The notes under the pieces: model-generated | What the model saw: only the letters and a program-made list of their open reading frames with translations | The model's database searches: none | What the model was told of the DNA's origin: nothing | Program-made: the position numbers and the translations under genes | Part shown: in pieces, positions 1 to 6,687 of the stretch | How positions within the stretch are numbered: the first letter of the stretch is position 1 | Layout: the number at the start of each line of letters is the position of its first letter | DNA from: Candidatus Omnitrophota bacterium | GTDB lineage: Bacteria > Omnitrophota > Gorgyraeia > 2-02-FULL-51-18 > JAGOUK01 | Direction: 5' to 3' | Assembly (NCBI GenBank): GCA_018061225.1 | Contig: JAGOUK010000027.1 | Span: forward strand, 1-10,467 | Length of the DNA stretch: 10,467 nucleotides

Positions 1-1
1 A

Positions 2-1147
2 GCGGTGAGTGCCCGCCGACTCGACTGTTCGGCTGACCGCCCGGCGGACCTTTATTTGGAAGGCAGTGATCAGCACCGCGGATGGTTCCAGTCCTCGCTG
101 CTTTTGTCCTGCGCGGTGAACGGCACGGCGCCGTTCAAGTCGGTGCTCACGCACGGCTTTGTCGTCGACGGACAGGGGAAGAAAATGTCCAAGTCGGTCG
201 GCAACGTGGTTGTCCCGGAGGATGTGATGAAGCGTCTCGGCGCGGACATCCTGAGACTCTGGGTCGCGTCCTCCGATTATTCCGAAGACATCCGCGTGTC
301 CAAGGACATCTTTGACCGTATCGCGGACAGCTATCGCAAATTCCGCAACACGATTCGCTTCATGCTGGGTAATCTGCATGGCTTTGACCCCGTCAAGGAC
401 GCCCTGCCCGCGGCCGAACTGCTCGAGGTCGACCGTTGGGCGCTCACGCGGCTGGCCGCGCTGATCGAAGAAGCGGAAGCCGCCTACGAGGCCTCGGAAT
501 TCCACAGGGTGTACCAGTCGGTCTATCAATTTTGCGTCAAGGACTTGTCGGCAGTGTACTTTGATATTCTCAAAGACCGCCTTTATGCAGACCCGAGCGC
601 TTCGTTGTCGGGGCGTTCGTGCCGCACGGTTCTAAACGAGATCTGCACGGCGTTGATTCGGATCTTGGCGCCAATCCTGCCGTTCACATCCGATGAATCC
701 TGGTCCTATCTCCCGGCTCTCGATGGACGTGAGGCTTCCGTTCATCAGGCTTTGTGGCCAACCAAAACGCTGGCCGCCCGGGATGCCGCACTCGAGGCCA
801 AATGGTCGGGCCTGCTGGAGTGGCGGGACAAGATCCTCAAGGCGCTCGAGGACAAGCGCGAGCAAAAAGAGATTGGTAATTCCCTGGAGGCTGAGGTAGA
901 ATTGCACGTTTCTCGGGGGCCCGAATACGACAAATGGGCTCCGGAACAAAAAAATTTGGCTCAGGTGGTACTCGTATCTCGCCTGAGCGTGGTTGCTTCC
1001 GACTCGTTAAATCTCGTTCAGGTCCGCAAAGCTCCCGGCGCCAAATGCGCCCGGTGCTGGATCTGGTCCGAGGAGGTCGGGCGTGGACTTGAACATTCGG
1101 ATTTGTGCCAGCGGTGCCAAGCCGCGGTGAAAGGATTGACCCCATGA
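2..1147 (+). CDS. ileS: Isoleucyl-tRNA synthetase, C-terminal part (5' end outside window)
   Basis: This is the C-terminal part of the class I enzyme that charges tRNA-Ile with isoleucine in the cytoplasm. Residues here are counted from the GTG at base 5, which is not the real start because the HIGH motif and editing domain lie upstream of the window. Seen directly: the conserved block around LYLEGSDQHRGWF (residues 16-28), the KMSKS loop at 60-64 that activates ATP, the helical anticodon-binding domain, and a C-terminal zinc finger with Cys348, Cys351, Cys368 and Cys371. The stretch after KMSKS is about as long as in full-length bacterial IleRS, so the 3' end is intact. The stop overlaps the dksA-like start by four bases (ATGA). 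The first 15 or so residues match the family poorly and could hide a sequence error at the window edge. Confidence 0.95.
   Translation, partial: AVSARRLDCSADRPADLYLEGSDQHRGWFQSSLLLSCAVNGTAPFKSVLTHGFVVDGQGKKMSKSVGNVVVPEDVMKRLGADILRLWVASSDYSEDIRVSKDIFDRIADSYRKFRNTIRFMLGNLHGFDPVKDALPAAELLEVDRWALTRLAALIEEAEAAYEASEFHRVYQSVYQFCVKDLSAVYFDILKDRLYADPSASLSGRSCRTVLNEICTALIRILAPILPFTSDESWSYLPALDGREASVHQALWPTKTLAARDAALEAKWSGLLEWRDKILKALEDKREQKEIGNSLEAEVELHVSRGPEYDKWAPEQKNLAQVVLVSRLSVVASDSLNLVQVRKAPGAKCARCWIWSEEVGRGLEHSDLCQRCQAAVKGLTP
1131..1135 (+). promoter_or_regulatory. Ribosome binding site deciding the dksA-like start
   Basis: AAGGA, preceded by another A, sits eight bases before the ATG at 1144, inside the last codons of ileS. 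It supports that ATG over the in-frame ATG at 1105, which would only add a tail read out of frame from IleRS. Confidence 0.6.
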
Positions 1148-1542
1148 AAACTTTTACTGAATCCGACCTCAAAGCCTTCAAAAAATCTCTCCAAGAGCTC
1201 CAGTTTCGCCTCAATGAAGGCATGGACCGCGTCAAAGGTGATACGCTCAACAAGTCGAGCAAGGATTCCTCGGGAGATTTGTCAGGCTACAGCCTTCACA
1301 TGGCCGATCAGGCCACGGATAATTATGACCGTGAATTTGCTCTCAATCTCGCCGGAAATGAGCAGGAATTCCTTTATAAGATTGACGAGGCGCTCAAGCG
1401 CATCGAAGAAAAAACTTACGGCGTTTGCATCGAATGCTCCAAGGCCATCAATAAGAATCGGCTGAAGGTCGTTCCGTTTGCCGAGTATTGCATCACTTGC
1501 CAAGAGGCGCAGGAAAAAAATAATAATCCGCGCCGCCGCTAA
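1144..1542 (+). CDS. TraR/DksA-type zinc-finger transcription regulator
   Basis: A 132-residue protein of the DksA/TraR family, whose members bind in the secondary channel of RNA polymerase and modulate transcription, often together with ppGpp. The N-terminal half is a charged helical region (residues 5-92) suited to the coiled coil, with an acidic tip-like segment MADQATDNYDRE at 53-64. The C-terminal C4 zinc finger has Cys95, Cys98, Cys116 and Cys119, all intact, followed by a short basic tail. The family assignment is firm. Whether it is a true functional DksA or one of the shorter general-stress-like paralogues cannot be told, so no symbol is given. It overlaps ileS by four bases and its stop is four bases before the preferred lspA start. 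A regulator between ileS and lspA would be co-expressed with the translation and lipoprotein genes. Confidence 0.9.
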   Translation: MKTFTESDLKAFKKSLQELQFRLNEGMDRVKGDTLNKSSKDSSGDLSGYSLHMADQATDNYDREFALNLAGNEQEFLYKIDEALKRIEEKTYGVCIECSKAINKNRLKVVPFAEYCITCQEAQEKNNNPRRR

Positions 1543-1546
1543 CCGC

Positions 1547-2020
1547 GTGTCCAGTCGCCGCGTCTTCTGGTCCGCATTCGCGGCCGCCGCGGTCTGGATC
1601 CTCGACCGGGCCTCCAAAGCCGCCGCCGTTCGCGGCTTAAGTTCTTCCCAAAGTGTTTCCATAGCAGACCCATGGCTCGCGTTCACGCTTAATCACAACA
1701 CCGGAGCCGCGTTCGGTCTAGGGGCGCATATCCCCGGCGGGTTAACGATTTTTGCTACCATCCTCACTCTTTTTTTGGCATTTTGGTGGCTGCGCTCAGT
1801 GATGCGCGGGCAGGGGCCGGCGGTTGAGACCTTGGCTTTGGCGCTGATCCTGGGCGGTTCGGCCGGGAACCTCTTTGACCGGTATTTTTATGGAGCGGTA
1901 ATCGACTTCATCGACTTCAAGGTGTGGCCGATCTTTAATGTCGCGGATATCGCGATCACATCCGGCGCCGTCCTTTGGGCGGGCCGTGTCATCCTCGGAA
2001 AGCGGGAAGCTGCCTCATGA
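1547..2020 (+). CDS. lspA: Lipoprotein signal peptidase II
   Basis: An inner-membrane aspartic peptidase that removes the signal peptide from prolipoproteins after Lgt has lipidated the lipobox cysteine. From the GTG at 1547 it has 157 residues, the usual length. Seen: N-terminal hydrophobic helix with DRASK (20-24), NHNTGAAFGL (49-58), a second hydrophobic segment (about 65-82), GGSAGNLFDR (103-112), and the catalytic aspartates Asp120 in VIDFID and Asp134 in FNVAD. About four membrane segments are expected. An in-frame ATG at 1478 would add 23 mostly basic residues encoded inside the dksA-like gene and push the first helix away from the N terminus. The GTG four bases after the upstream stop is therefore preferred, although no strong ribosome binding site precedes it. 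The stop overlaps lgt by four bases. Confidence 0.93.
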   Translation: MSSRRVFWSAFAAAAVWILDRASKAAAVRGLSSSQSVSIADPWLAFTLNHNTGAAFGLGAHIPGGLTIFATILTLFLAFWWLRSVMRGQGPAVETLALALILGGSAGNLFDRYFYGAVIDFIDFKVWPIFNVADIAITSGAVLWAGRVILGKREAAS

Positions 2021-2763
2021 GACCCGTGGTATTTAGCTGGGGACCGCTCACCGTGTATTCGTACGGCTTGATGATGGCGGTGGGTTTTTTGGCCTTTTTG
2101 GCATATATCCGCAGGGCCGCTAAGGCGGGCGGCATCGACCCCGAGCTCGTCACCAACACGGCATTCGCCGCGCTCGTCGGAGGAATTATCGGAGCGCGGG
2201 TGCTTTTTGTGATGCTGGACTGGGACTATTTTGCAGCGCATCTGATCGAAATGCTTTTTTTGAACCGAGGCGGTCTTGTTTGGTACGGCGGGTTTGCCGG
2301 AGGAATCGCTGCTGCCTACCTTCATGCAAAGCATCGGGGTTTGAGCACCGCCCAAGTGTTTGATATATTTACCCCGCCGTTGGCTTTGGCGCAGGCATTT
2401 GGCCGCGTCGGCTGCTTTTTGAACGGCTGCTGTTATGGCTTTGAAGCCGGACCGCCTGTGGGCGTTTGTCTGGCGGATGGGATGGGCTGCCGCTTTCCGG
2501 TGCAGCTCTTAAACACCGCGCTTCTACTGGCGCTGTTCGCCGTCCTGCATCTCTGTCTGAGGCGGGTATCGCGTCCGGGCGGATTGTTGTGGATTTATGG
2601 TCTCGGGTACGGCATGATTCGATTCTCGACTGAGTTCTTCAGGGGGGATCAGACCGCAGTCTGGTTGGGTCTTTCGCTTCCCCAGGTGATGTCCTTGGGG
2701 TTAGCGCTGATATCTGGCATTATGCTTCTCCGCCGCCGCGCGTTAAAAGGAATGGTTTTATGA
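2017..2763 (+). CDS. lgt: Prolipoprotein diacylglyceryl transferase
   Basis: An integral inner-membrane enzyme that moves diacylglyceryl from phosphatidylglycerol to the lipobox cysteine of prolipoproteins, the step before LspA. It has 248 residues, near the short end for the family. Seen: the N-terminal segment with Tyr14, Ser15, Tyr16 and Gly17; the glycine-rich WYGGFAGG block (89-96), with Tyr where Escherichia coli has His; the family signature GRVGCFLNGCCYG (129-141) containing the conserved arginine; and the C-terminal YGMIRFSTEFFR (198-209) with the second conserved arginine pair. Multiple hydrophobic helices lie between these. The ATG at 2017 overlaps the lspA stop; an in-frame ATG at 1975 would only add residues encoded within lspA. 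Its own stop overlaps the next gene by four bases. The lspA-lgt pair suggests joint supply of lipoprotein-processing enzymes. Confidence 0.95.
   Translation: MRPVVFSWGPLTVYSYGLMMAVGFLAFLAYIRRAAKAGGIDPELVTNTAFAALVGGIIGARVLFVMLDWDYFAAHLIEMLFLNRGGLVWYGGFAGGIAAAYLHAKHRGLSTAQVFDIFTPPLALAQAFGRVGCFLNGCCYGFEAGPPVGVCLADGMGCRFPVQLLNTALLLALFAVLHLCLRRVSRPGGLLWIYGLGYGMIRFSTEFFRGDQTAVWLGLSLPQVMSLGLALISGIMLLRRRALKGMVL
2745..2751 (+). promoter_or_regulatory. Ribosome binding site for the RluD-type gene
   Basis: AAAAGGA lies eight bases before the ATG at 2760, inside the 3' end of lgt. It supports translation of the full lysine-rich N terminus rather than initiation at the internal Met53. Confidence 0.55.
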
Positions 2764-3815
2764 AAAAATTCAACAAAGCGAAGAAGTCCTCAAAATCAGC
2801 ATCCAAAAAACCTGCGCGGTCGGTAAAAAAGATTTCTACGCGCAAGCCATTAGCCGCTAAACCCATCGCCAAGTCCGCTGTTCAACCGCGGTCAATACCG
2901 GCCAAGACTCTCACGATGGTTTGCGACCAATTTGACGCGGGCCGACGCCTGGACCAATTTGTGACCGCGCGCTCCGGAGACGAGGCTTTTTCGCGCAACA
3001 CGGTTAAAAAAATGATACTCGAGGGCTCCGTGGCCGTGAACGGCGAACTTTGCGCTGACGCGGACCGGGCTGTGAAGGAAGGGGACCGGGTTGAGATCCG
3101 GGCAGAGCGCGCCCCAAAGGTTCAGATGTTGGGTCAAAAAATCTCCTTTGGCGTGATCTATGAAGACGCGGACCTGTTGGTGGTGAATAAGCCCGCGGGA
3201 CTCGTGGTTCATCCGGGCGCCGGGAATCATGACGGCACGCTGGTGAATGCGCTGATCGGTTCCAAGCGTAAGTTATCGGATGTCGGCGGCGGAGATCGCC
3301 CGGGCATTGTGCACCGGCTGGATAAGGATACCTCCGGCCTTTTGGTGGTCGCCAAGTCCAATAAGGCGCACCGCGCGCTAGCCAAAGCCTTCAGCTCCCG
3401 GGAAGTTCACAAGGAATACACCGCGATCGTGCAGGGGGTGATCGACCGAATGGAGGGGCGAATTGACCAGCCTGTCGGCCGCGATGCGCTGCAGCGGGTT
3501 AAAATGACCTCCTTAAATCCTCAGCATCCCCGCGAAGCGACCACTCATTACACCGTTGAGGAAAAATTTAGGCAGTCGACTTTGGTGATGCTGCATCCGG
3601 TGACCGGACGGACGCATCAGATCCGCGTGCATATGACTTTTTTGGGTCATCCGGTGATGGGCGATCCGATCTATGGCACGGCCGACGGTCAGCGTCTCGC
3701 GCTGCATGCGCGCCGCATTCGATTTGATCATCCGGTCACCAAGGAGACGGTTGAGTTTGAAGCGCCGCTGCCGGCGGATTTTTTAAAACGTCTTAAGGAG
3801 GAGCGCGCCAAGTGA
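2760..3815 (+). CDS. rluD: RluA/RluD-family rRNA pseudouridine synthase with lysine-rich N-terminal tail
   Basis: Converts specific uridines to pseudouridine, most likely in 23S rRNA (RluD in Escherichia coli acts on helix 69; the target here is inferred). The 351 residues comprise a basic, low-complexity tail (1-50, rich in Lys, Ser, Ala and Pro), an S4 RNA-binding domain (about 58-118, with GRRLDQF and VAVNG), and the catalytic domain (about 130-345). The signature PGIVHRLDKDTSG (181-193) contains the catalytic aspartate, Asp188. VNKPAGLVVHPG (142-153) and GRTHQIRVHM (283-292) are also typical. Most relatives begin just before the S4 domain, so the tail is an extension. A shorter start at Met53 is possible, but a good ribosome binding site precedes ATG 2760. 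It overlaps lgt and aroA by four bases each. Family certain, exact member of the RluA/C/D group less so. Confidence 0.9.
   Translation: MKKFNKAKKSSKSASKKPARSVKKISTRKPLAAKPIAKSAVQPRSIPAKTLTMVCDQFDAGRRLDQFVTARSGDEAFSRNTVKKMILEGSVAVNGELCADADRAVKEGDRVEIRAERAPKVQMLGQKISFGVIYEDADLLVVNKPAGLVVHPGAGNHDGTLVNALIGSKRKLSDVGGGDRPGIVHRLDKDTSGLLVVAKSNKAHRALAKAFSSREVHKEYTAIVQGVIDRMEGRIDQPVGRDALQRVKMTSLNPQHPREATTHYTVEEKFRQSTLVMLHPVTGRTHQIRVHMTFLGHPVMGDPIYGTADGQRLALHARRIRFDHPVTKETVEFEAPLPADFLKRLKEERAK
3795..3801 (+). promoter_or_regulatory. Strong Shine-Dalgarno for aroA
   Basis: AAGGAGG lies ten bases before the GTG at 3812, inside the 3' end of the rluD-type gene. It is the best ribosome binding site in the window. 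It fixes the GTG start of aroA and shows that this organism uses canonical anti-Shine-Dalgarno pairing. Confidence 0.7.
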
Positions 3816-5137
3816 AGGGGAAGGGACAGACCGTTGTTATCGGCCGCCAGAAGGCTCTCAAGCTCACCGCGGCGCTGCCCGGCGACAAATCTATCTCGCA
3901 CCGTTCTATGATGATGGGCTCACTAGCTCAGGGCGTGAGCCGCGTCCGCAACTTTTTGACTTCGGAAGATTGCGAAAATACAGCTAAGATCTTTGAGGCG
4001 ATGGGCGTACGTATTGAGCGCAAGGCCAAAGATCATCTGGTGGTGCATGGGGTGGGGCTGAAGGGGCTGCGCAAGCCGTCCAAAACACTTTATTGCGGCA
4101 ATTCCGGCACCACCATGCGCCTCATGAGCGGCATTCTCGCCGCGCAGCCGTTTGACACCCGGCTCGAAGGGGATCCGTCGCTATCCGGCCGGCCGATGAA
4201 CCGCGCCGCGGCGCCGCTGACTCTGATGGGCGCGCGCATTGAGGGCCGCGGAGAGAAGCTCACCGCTCCGCTGGTGATTCATGGAACCAAACTTAAAGGC
4301 GCGACCTACAAGCTTCCGGTCGCCAGCGCTCAGGTGAAGTCCGCGGCGCTTCTGGCGGGACTGTTCGCGGAAGGCCCCACTACGGTCATCGAAAATATCC
4401 CGACCCGCGACCACACGGAACGCTTTTTTCGCTTCACAGGATTGGATATTAAAAAGTCCGGCAAGCGCATCACAGTGCGTTCGGGCCGCGACCCCAAACC
4501 GTTCAATATAGAGGTTCCCGGGGATATCTCAAGCGCGGCTTTTTTAATCGCCATGGGGCTGCTTGTTCCGGGATCCAAAATGAATTTGAAGCAGGTTTTA
4601 TGGAACCCCAGCCGTATCGGCATCGTGCGGGCACTTAACCGTATGGGCGCGGGGCTTAAACCCACGCGGCTCAACCGCCGGGGTCCTGAGGTGACTGCCG
4701 ACTTCACCGTGACGCATCGCGCGCTGAAGGCGGTAACGGTGAAGCCCGCTGAGGTGCCGTCTTTGATCGACGAGCTTCCGATCCTGATGGTCATCGCGAC
4801 GCAGGCGAAAGGCAAAAGCTGGTTCCACGGAGTCGAAGAACTCCGCGTCAAAGAAACGGATCGTGTCGCGTCCATGGTCGATCAGCTTAAGGCCATGGGG
4901 GCTCGCATCGGTGTTCGCGGCAATAGTGTGTGGGTCGACGGCCCGACACCCCTTCACGCGGCGCCTCGTATTAAATCCTTTGGCGATCACCGCACCGCCA
5001 TGAGCTTCATCACGGCCGGAATGATCGCCGACGGTCAAACGCGGGTCGATGACACGGCCTGCATCGCCACCAGCTTCCCCAATTATTTTGCGCTTCTGAA
5101 GCGCGCGGGTGTTCGGCTGAAGCTGAGCGCCTCTTAA
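3812..5137 (+). CDS. aroA: 3-phosphoshikimate 1-carboxyvinyltransferase (EPSP synthase)
   Basis: The sixth step of the shikimate pathway: joins phosphoenolpyruvate and shikimate-3-phosphate to give EPSP, the precursor of chorismate, in the cytoplasm. It has 441 residues with GTG start, full length for the family. Seen: LPGDKSISHR (22-31), YCGNSGTTMR (94-103), GDPSLSGRPM (120-129), SAQVK (172-176), RDHTE (199-203), PGDISSAAF (236-244), NPSR (265-268), Asp320 in LIDELP, KETDR (347-351) and GDHRTAMSF (391-399). The GDK, SAQxK and RxHxE motifs place it with the class II type of Bacillus and Agrobacterium rather than the enterobacterial class I type; the fourth class II motif, usually NPTR, reads NPSR. 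The start overlaps the rluD stop (GTGA), so it is the last gene of the housekeeping operon; 92 bases separate it from the next gene. Confidence 0.96.
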   Translation: MKGKGQTVVIGRQKALKLTAALPGDKSISHRSMMMGSLAQGVSRVRNFLTSEDCENTAKIFEAMGVRIERKAKDHLVVHGVGLKGLRKPSKTLYCGNSGTTMRLMSGILAAQPFDTRLEGDPSLSGRPMNRAAAPLTLMGARIEGRGEKLTAPLVIHGTKLKGATYKLPVASAQVKSAALLAGLFAEGPTTVIENIPTRDHTERFFRFTGLDIKKSGKRITVRSGRDPKPFNIEVPGDISSAAFLIAMGLLVPGSKMNLKQVLWNPSRIGIVRALNRMGAGLKPTRLNRRGPEVTADFTVTHRALKAVTVKPAEVPSLIDELPILMVIATQAKGKSWFHGVEELRVKETDRVASMVDQLKAMGARIGVRGNSVWVDGPTPLHAAPRIKSFGDHRTAMSFITAGMIADGQTRVDDTACIATSFPNYFALLKRAGVRLKLSAS

Positions 5138-5142
5138 TCCCT

Positions 5143-5179
5143 CCGAAATATAATCGAAACCATTCTGGGTTATACTCGG
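5143..5179. other. Imperfect inverted repeat between aroA and the ATP-grasp gene
   Basis: CCGA (5143-5146) pairs with TCGG (5176-5179), and TATAA (5149-5153) pairs with TTATA (5170-5174). A small internal loop separates the two helices and 16 bases lie inside. It starts six bases after the aroA stop. No run of T follows on either side, so it is not a standard intrinsic terminator; it could be a processing or attenuation element, or chance. A TATAAT at 5149-5154 overlaps the left arm but has no matching -35 box about 17 bases upstream. The rest of the gap shows only the GGAGAGG ribosome binding site at 5222-5228. Confidence 0.3.
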
Positions 5180-5229
5180 GATGTGAGATGAGTTCGATCC
5201 GGGCTTTTCCCCAAACCTGACGGAGAGGG

Positions 5230-6687
5230 ATGGAACAGGGTATTTTTAAAAACTACAAAGTCCAGGGCTTCCATGACGAATACTTCACGGGGGACGCGAA
5301 GCCCCGGGAGGCGGTCCGCGCGTTGGTCGAGGCCATGAGCGCATTGCCCGTCAAAGAACTTTTGGCCCGGCAGGCGGCCGCCGAGAGTTCGTTTTTGAAC
5401 TCCGGCATCACTTTCACGGTCGGCGACGGCCGCGGGGGCGGTGTGGACCGCATCTTTCCGTTTGATATCATTCCCAGGCTGATCGAAACCGCCGAGTGGT
5501 ATCGTCTCGAAAAGGGGCTTAAACAGCGCATTCAAGCCCTCAACGAATTTTTGACCGATATTTACGGGCCCCAGCGTATTTTAAAAGACAAAGTGATCCC
5601 CGCGGACATCGTTCTCTCCGGCAAGCACTATATTAAGGAATGCGCGGGTTTCGCGCCTCCTCAGGATATTTGGTGTCATGTGACGGGGACGGATCTCGTG
5701 CGTCACAAAGACGGCTCTTACTACGTGCTCGAAGATAATTTGCGCTGCCCTTCCGGCGTTTCTTACGTGCTCGAAAACCGTTCAGTGGTCAAAAAGGCTT
5801 TCCCTCAGTTTTTTAAAAACTACGCGATCGAACCGGTGGAGAATTATCCGGAAGAGCTGCTCGGGGCGCTCAAGTACATCGCGCCGCAGAGCCGGACGCA
5901 TCCCCGCGTGGTGGTGTTGACCCCGGGGGTTCACAATTCCGCTTATTACGAGCACTCGTTTTTGGCGCAACGAATGGGTGTGGAATTGGTCGAGGGGCGG
6001 GATCTTATTGTTCAGGACGGCTATGTGCATATGAAGACGACGCGCGGACTCGTGCGCGTGGATGTGATTTATCGCCGAGTGGATGATATTTTTCTGGATC
6101 CGCTGGTGTTTCGAAAGGATTCGATGCTTGGGGTCGCGGGTCTGATGGGAGTTTATCGGGCCGGCCGCGTGGCCATCGCAAACGCACCGGGCACAGGGAT
6201 CGCGGATGATAAAGTCGTATATAAATTTGTGCCAGAGATGATCCGTTACTACCTCAGCGAGGAACCGATTCTCAACAATGTCCCGACCTACCTTTGTTAT
6301 TACGACAAAGAACGGGATTATGTGTTGGATCACCTGGAAGAACTTGTGGTTAAGCCCGCGAACGAGGCGGGCGGTTACGGCATGTTGATTGGCCCTGCTT
6401 CCACAGCCGAAGAACGTAAAAAATTTGCCGCGCTGATCAAAAAATCTCCCCGCGATTATCTCGCCCAGCCGACGCTGGCGCTGTCGCGGGTGCCCACGAT
6501 AGTCGGACGGCATGCTGAGGGGCGGCATGTGGACTTGCGACCCTACATCGTTTACGGCCGAAACATATATGTTATGCCGGGCGGCCTGACCCGGGTCGCG
6601 CTTAAGCGGGGGTCTCTGGTCGTGAATTCGTCGCAGGGCGGGGGCAGCAAGGATTCCTGGGTGCTGCGCCGAAAGGAAAGCTTCTAA
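5230..6687 (+). CDS. Circularly permuted ATP-grasp protein (COG2308, DUF404/DUF407)
   Basis: A 485-residue protein of the circularly permuted ATP-grasp family, predicted to be an amide-bond-forming ligase (carboxylate plus amine, driven by ATP); no substrate is established. Seen: the N-terminal DUF404-like region ending in GITFTV (59-64) and RIFPFDIIPR (74-83); FYVLEDN-type segment YYVLEDNLRCPSGVSYVLEN (164-183), whose Glu and Asn suit Mg-ATP binding; VVLTPG (228-233); DVIYRRVDD (278-286); VVKPANEAGGYGM (373-385), with the lysine and glycine-rich loop expected to hold ATP; HVDLRPYIV (433-441); and the closing GGLTRVAL and VNSSQGGGSKDSWVL. Length and motifs are complete. The ATG has GGAG four bases upstream, a short spacing. 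It heads a coupled four-gene cluster, and its TAA shares one base with the next ATG. Confidence 0.93.
   Translation: MEQGIFKNYKVQGFHDEYFTGDAKPREAVRALVEAMSALPVKELLARQAAAESSFLNSGITFTVGDGRGGGVDRIFPFDIIPRLIETAEWYRLEKGLKQRIQALNEFLTDIYGPQRILKDKVIPADIVLSGKHYIKECAGFAPPQDIWCHVTGTDLVRHKDGSYYVLEDNLRCPSGVSYVLENRSVVKKAFPQFFKNYAIEPVENYPEELLGALKYIAPQSRTHPRVVVLTPGVHNSAYYEHSFLAQRMGVELVEGRDLIVQDGYVHMKTTRGLVRVDVIYRRVDDIFLDPLVFRKDSMLGVAGLMGVYRAGRVAIANAPGTGIADDKVVYKFVPEMIRYYLSEEPILNNVPTYLCYYDKERDYVLDHLEELVVKPANEAGGYGMLIGPASTAEERKKFAALIKKSPRDYLAQPTLALSRVPTIVGRHAEGRHVDLRPYIVYGRNIYVMPGGLTRVALKRGSLVVNSSQGGGSKDSWVLRRKESF

Noticed and set aside
1478..1546. Upstream ATG start for lspA
   Set aside because: It would add 23 basic residues overlapping the zinc-finger end of the DksA-like gene in another frame; LspA proteins normally begin just before the first helix.
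4330..4875. Open frame of 181 codons on the - strand inside aroA
   Set aside because: Antisense to conserved AroA motifs, with no family resemblance.
5782..6528. Long open frame (248 codons) on the - strand inside the ATP-grasp gene
   Set aside because: It is fully antisense to a strongly conserved gene, its translation is rich in His and Arg with no recognisable motif, and high GC content makes such frames common.
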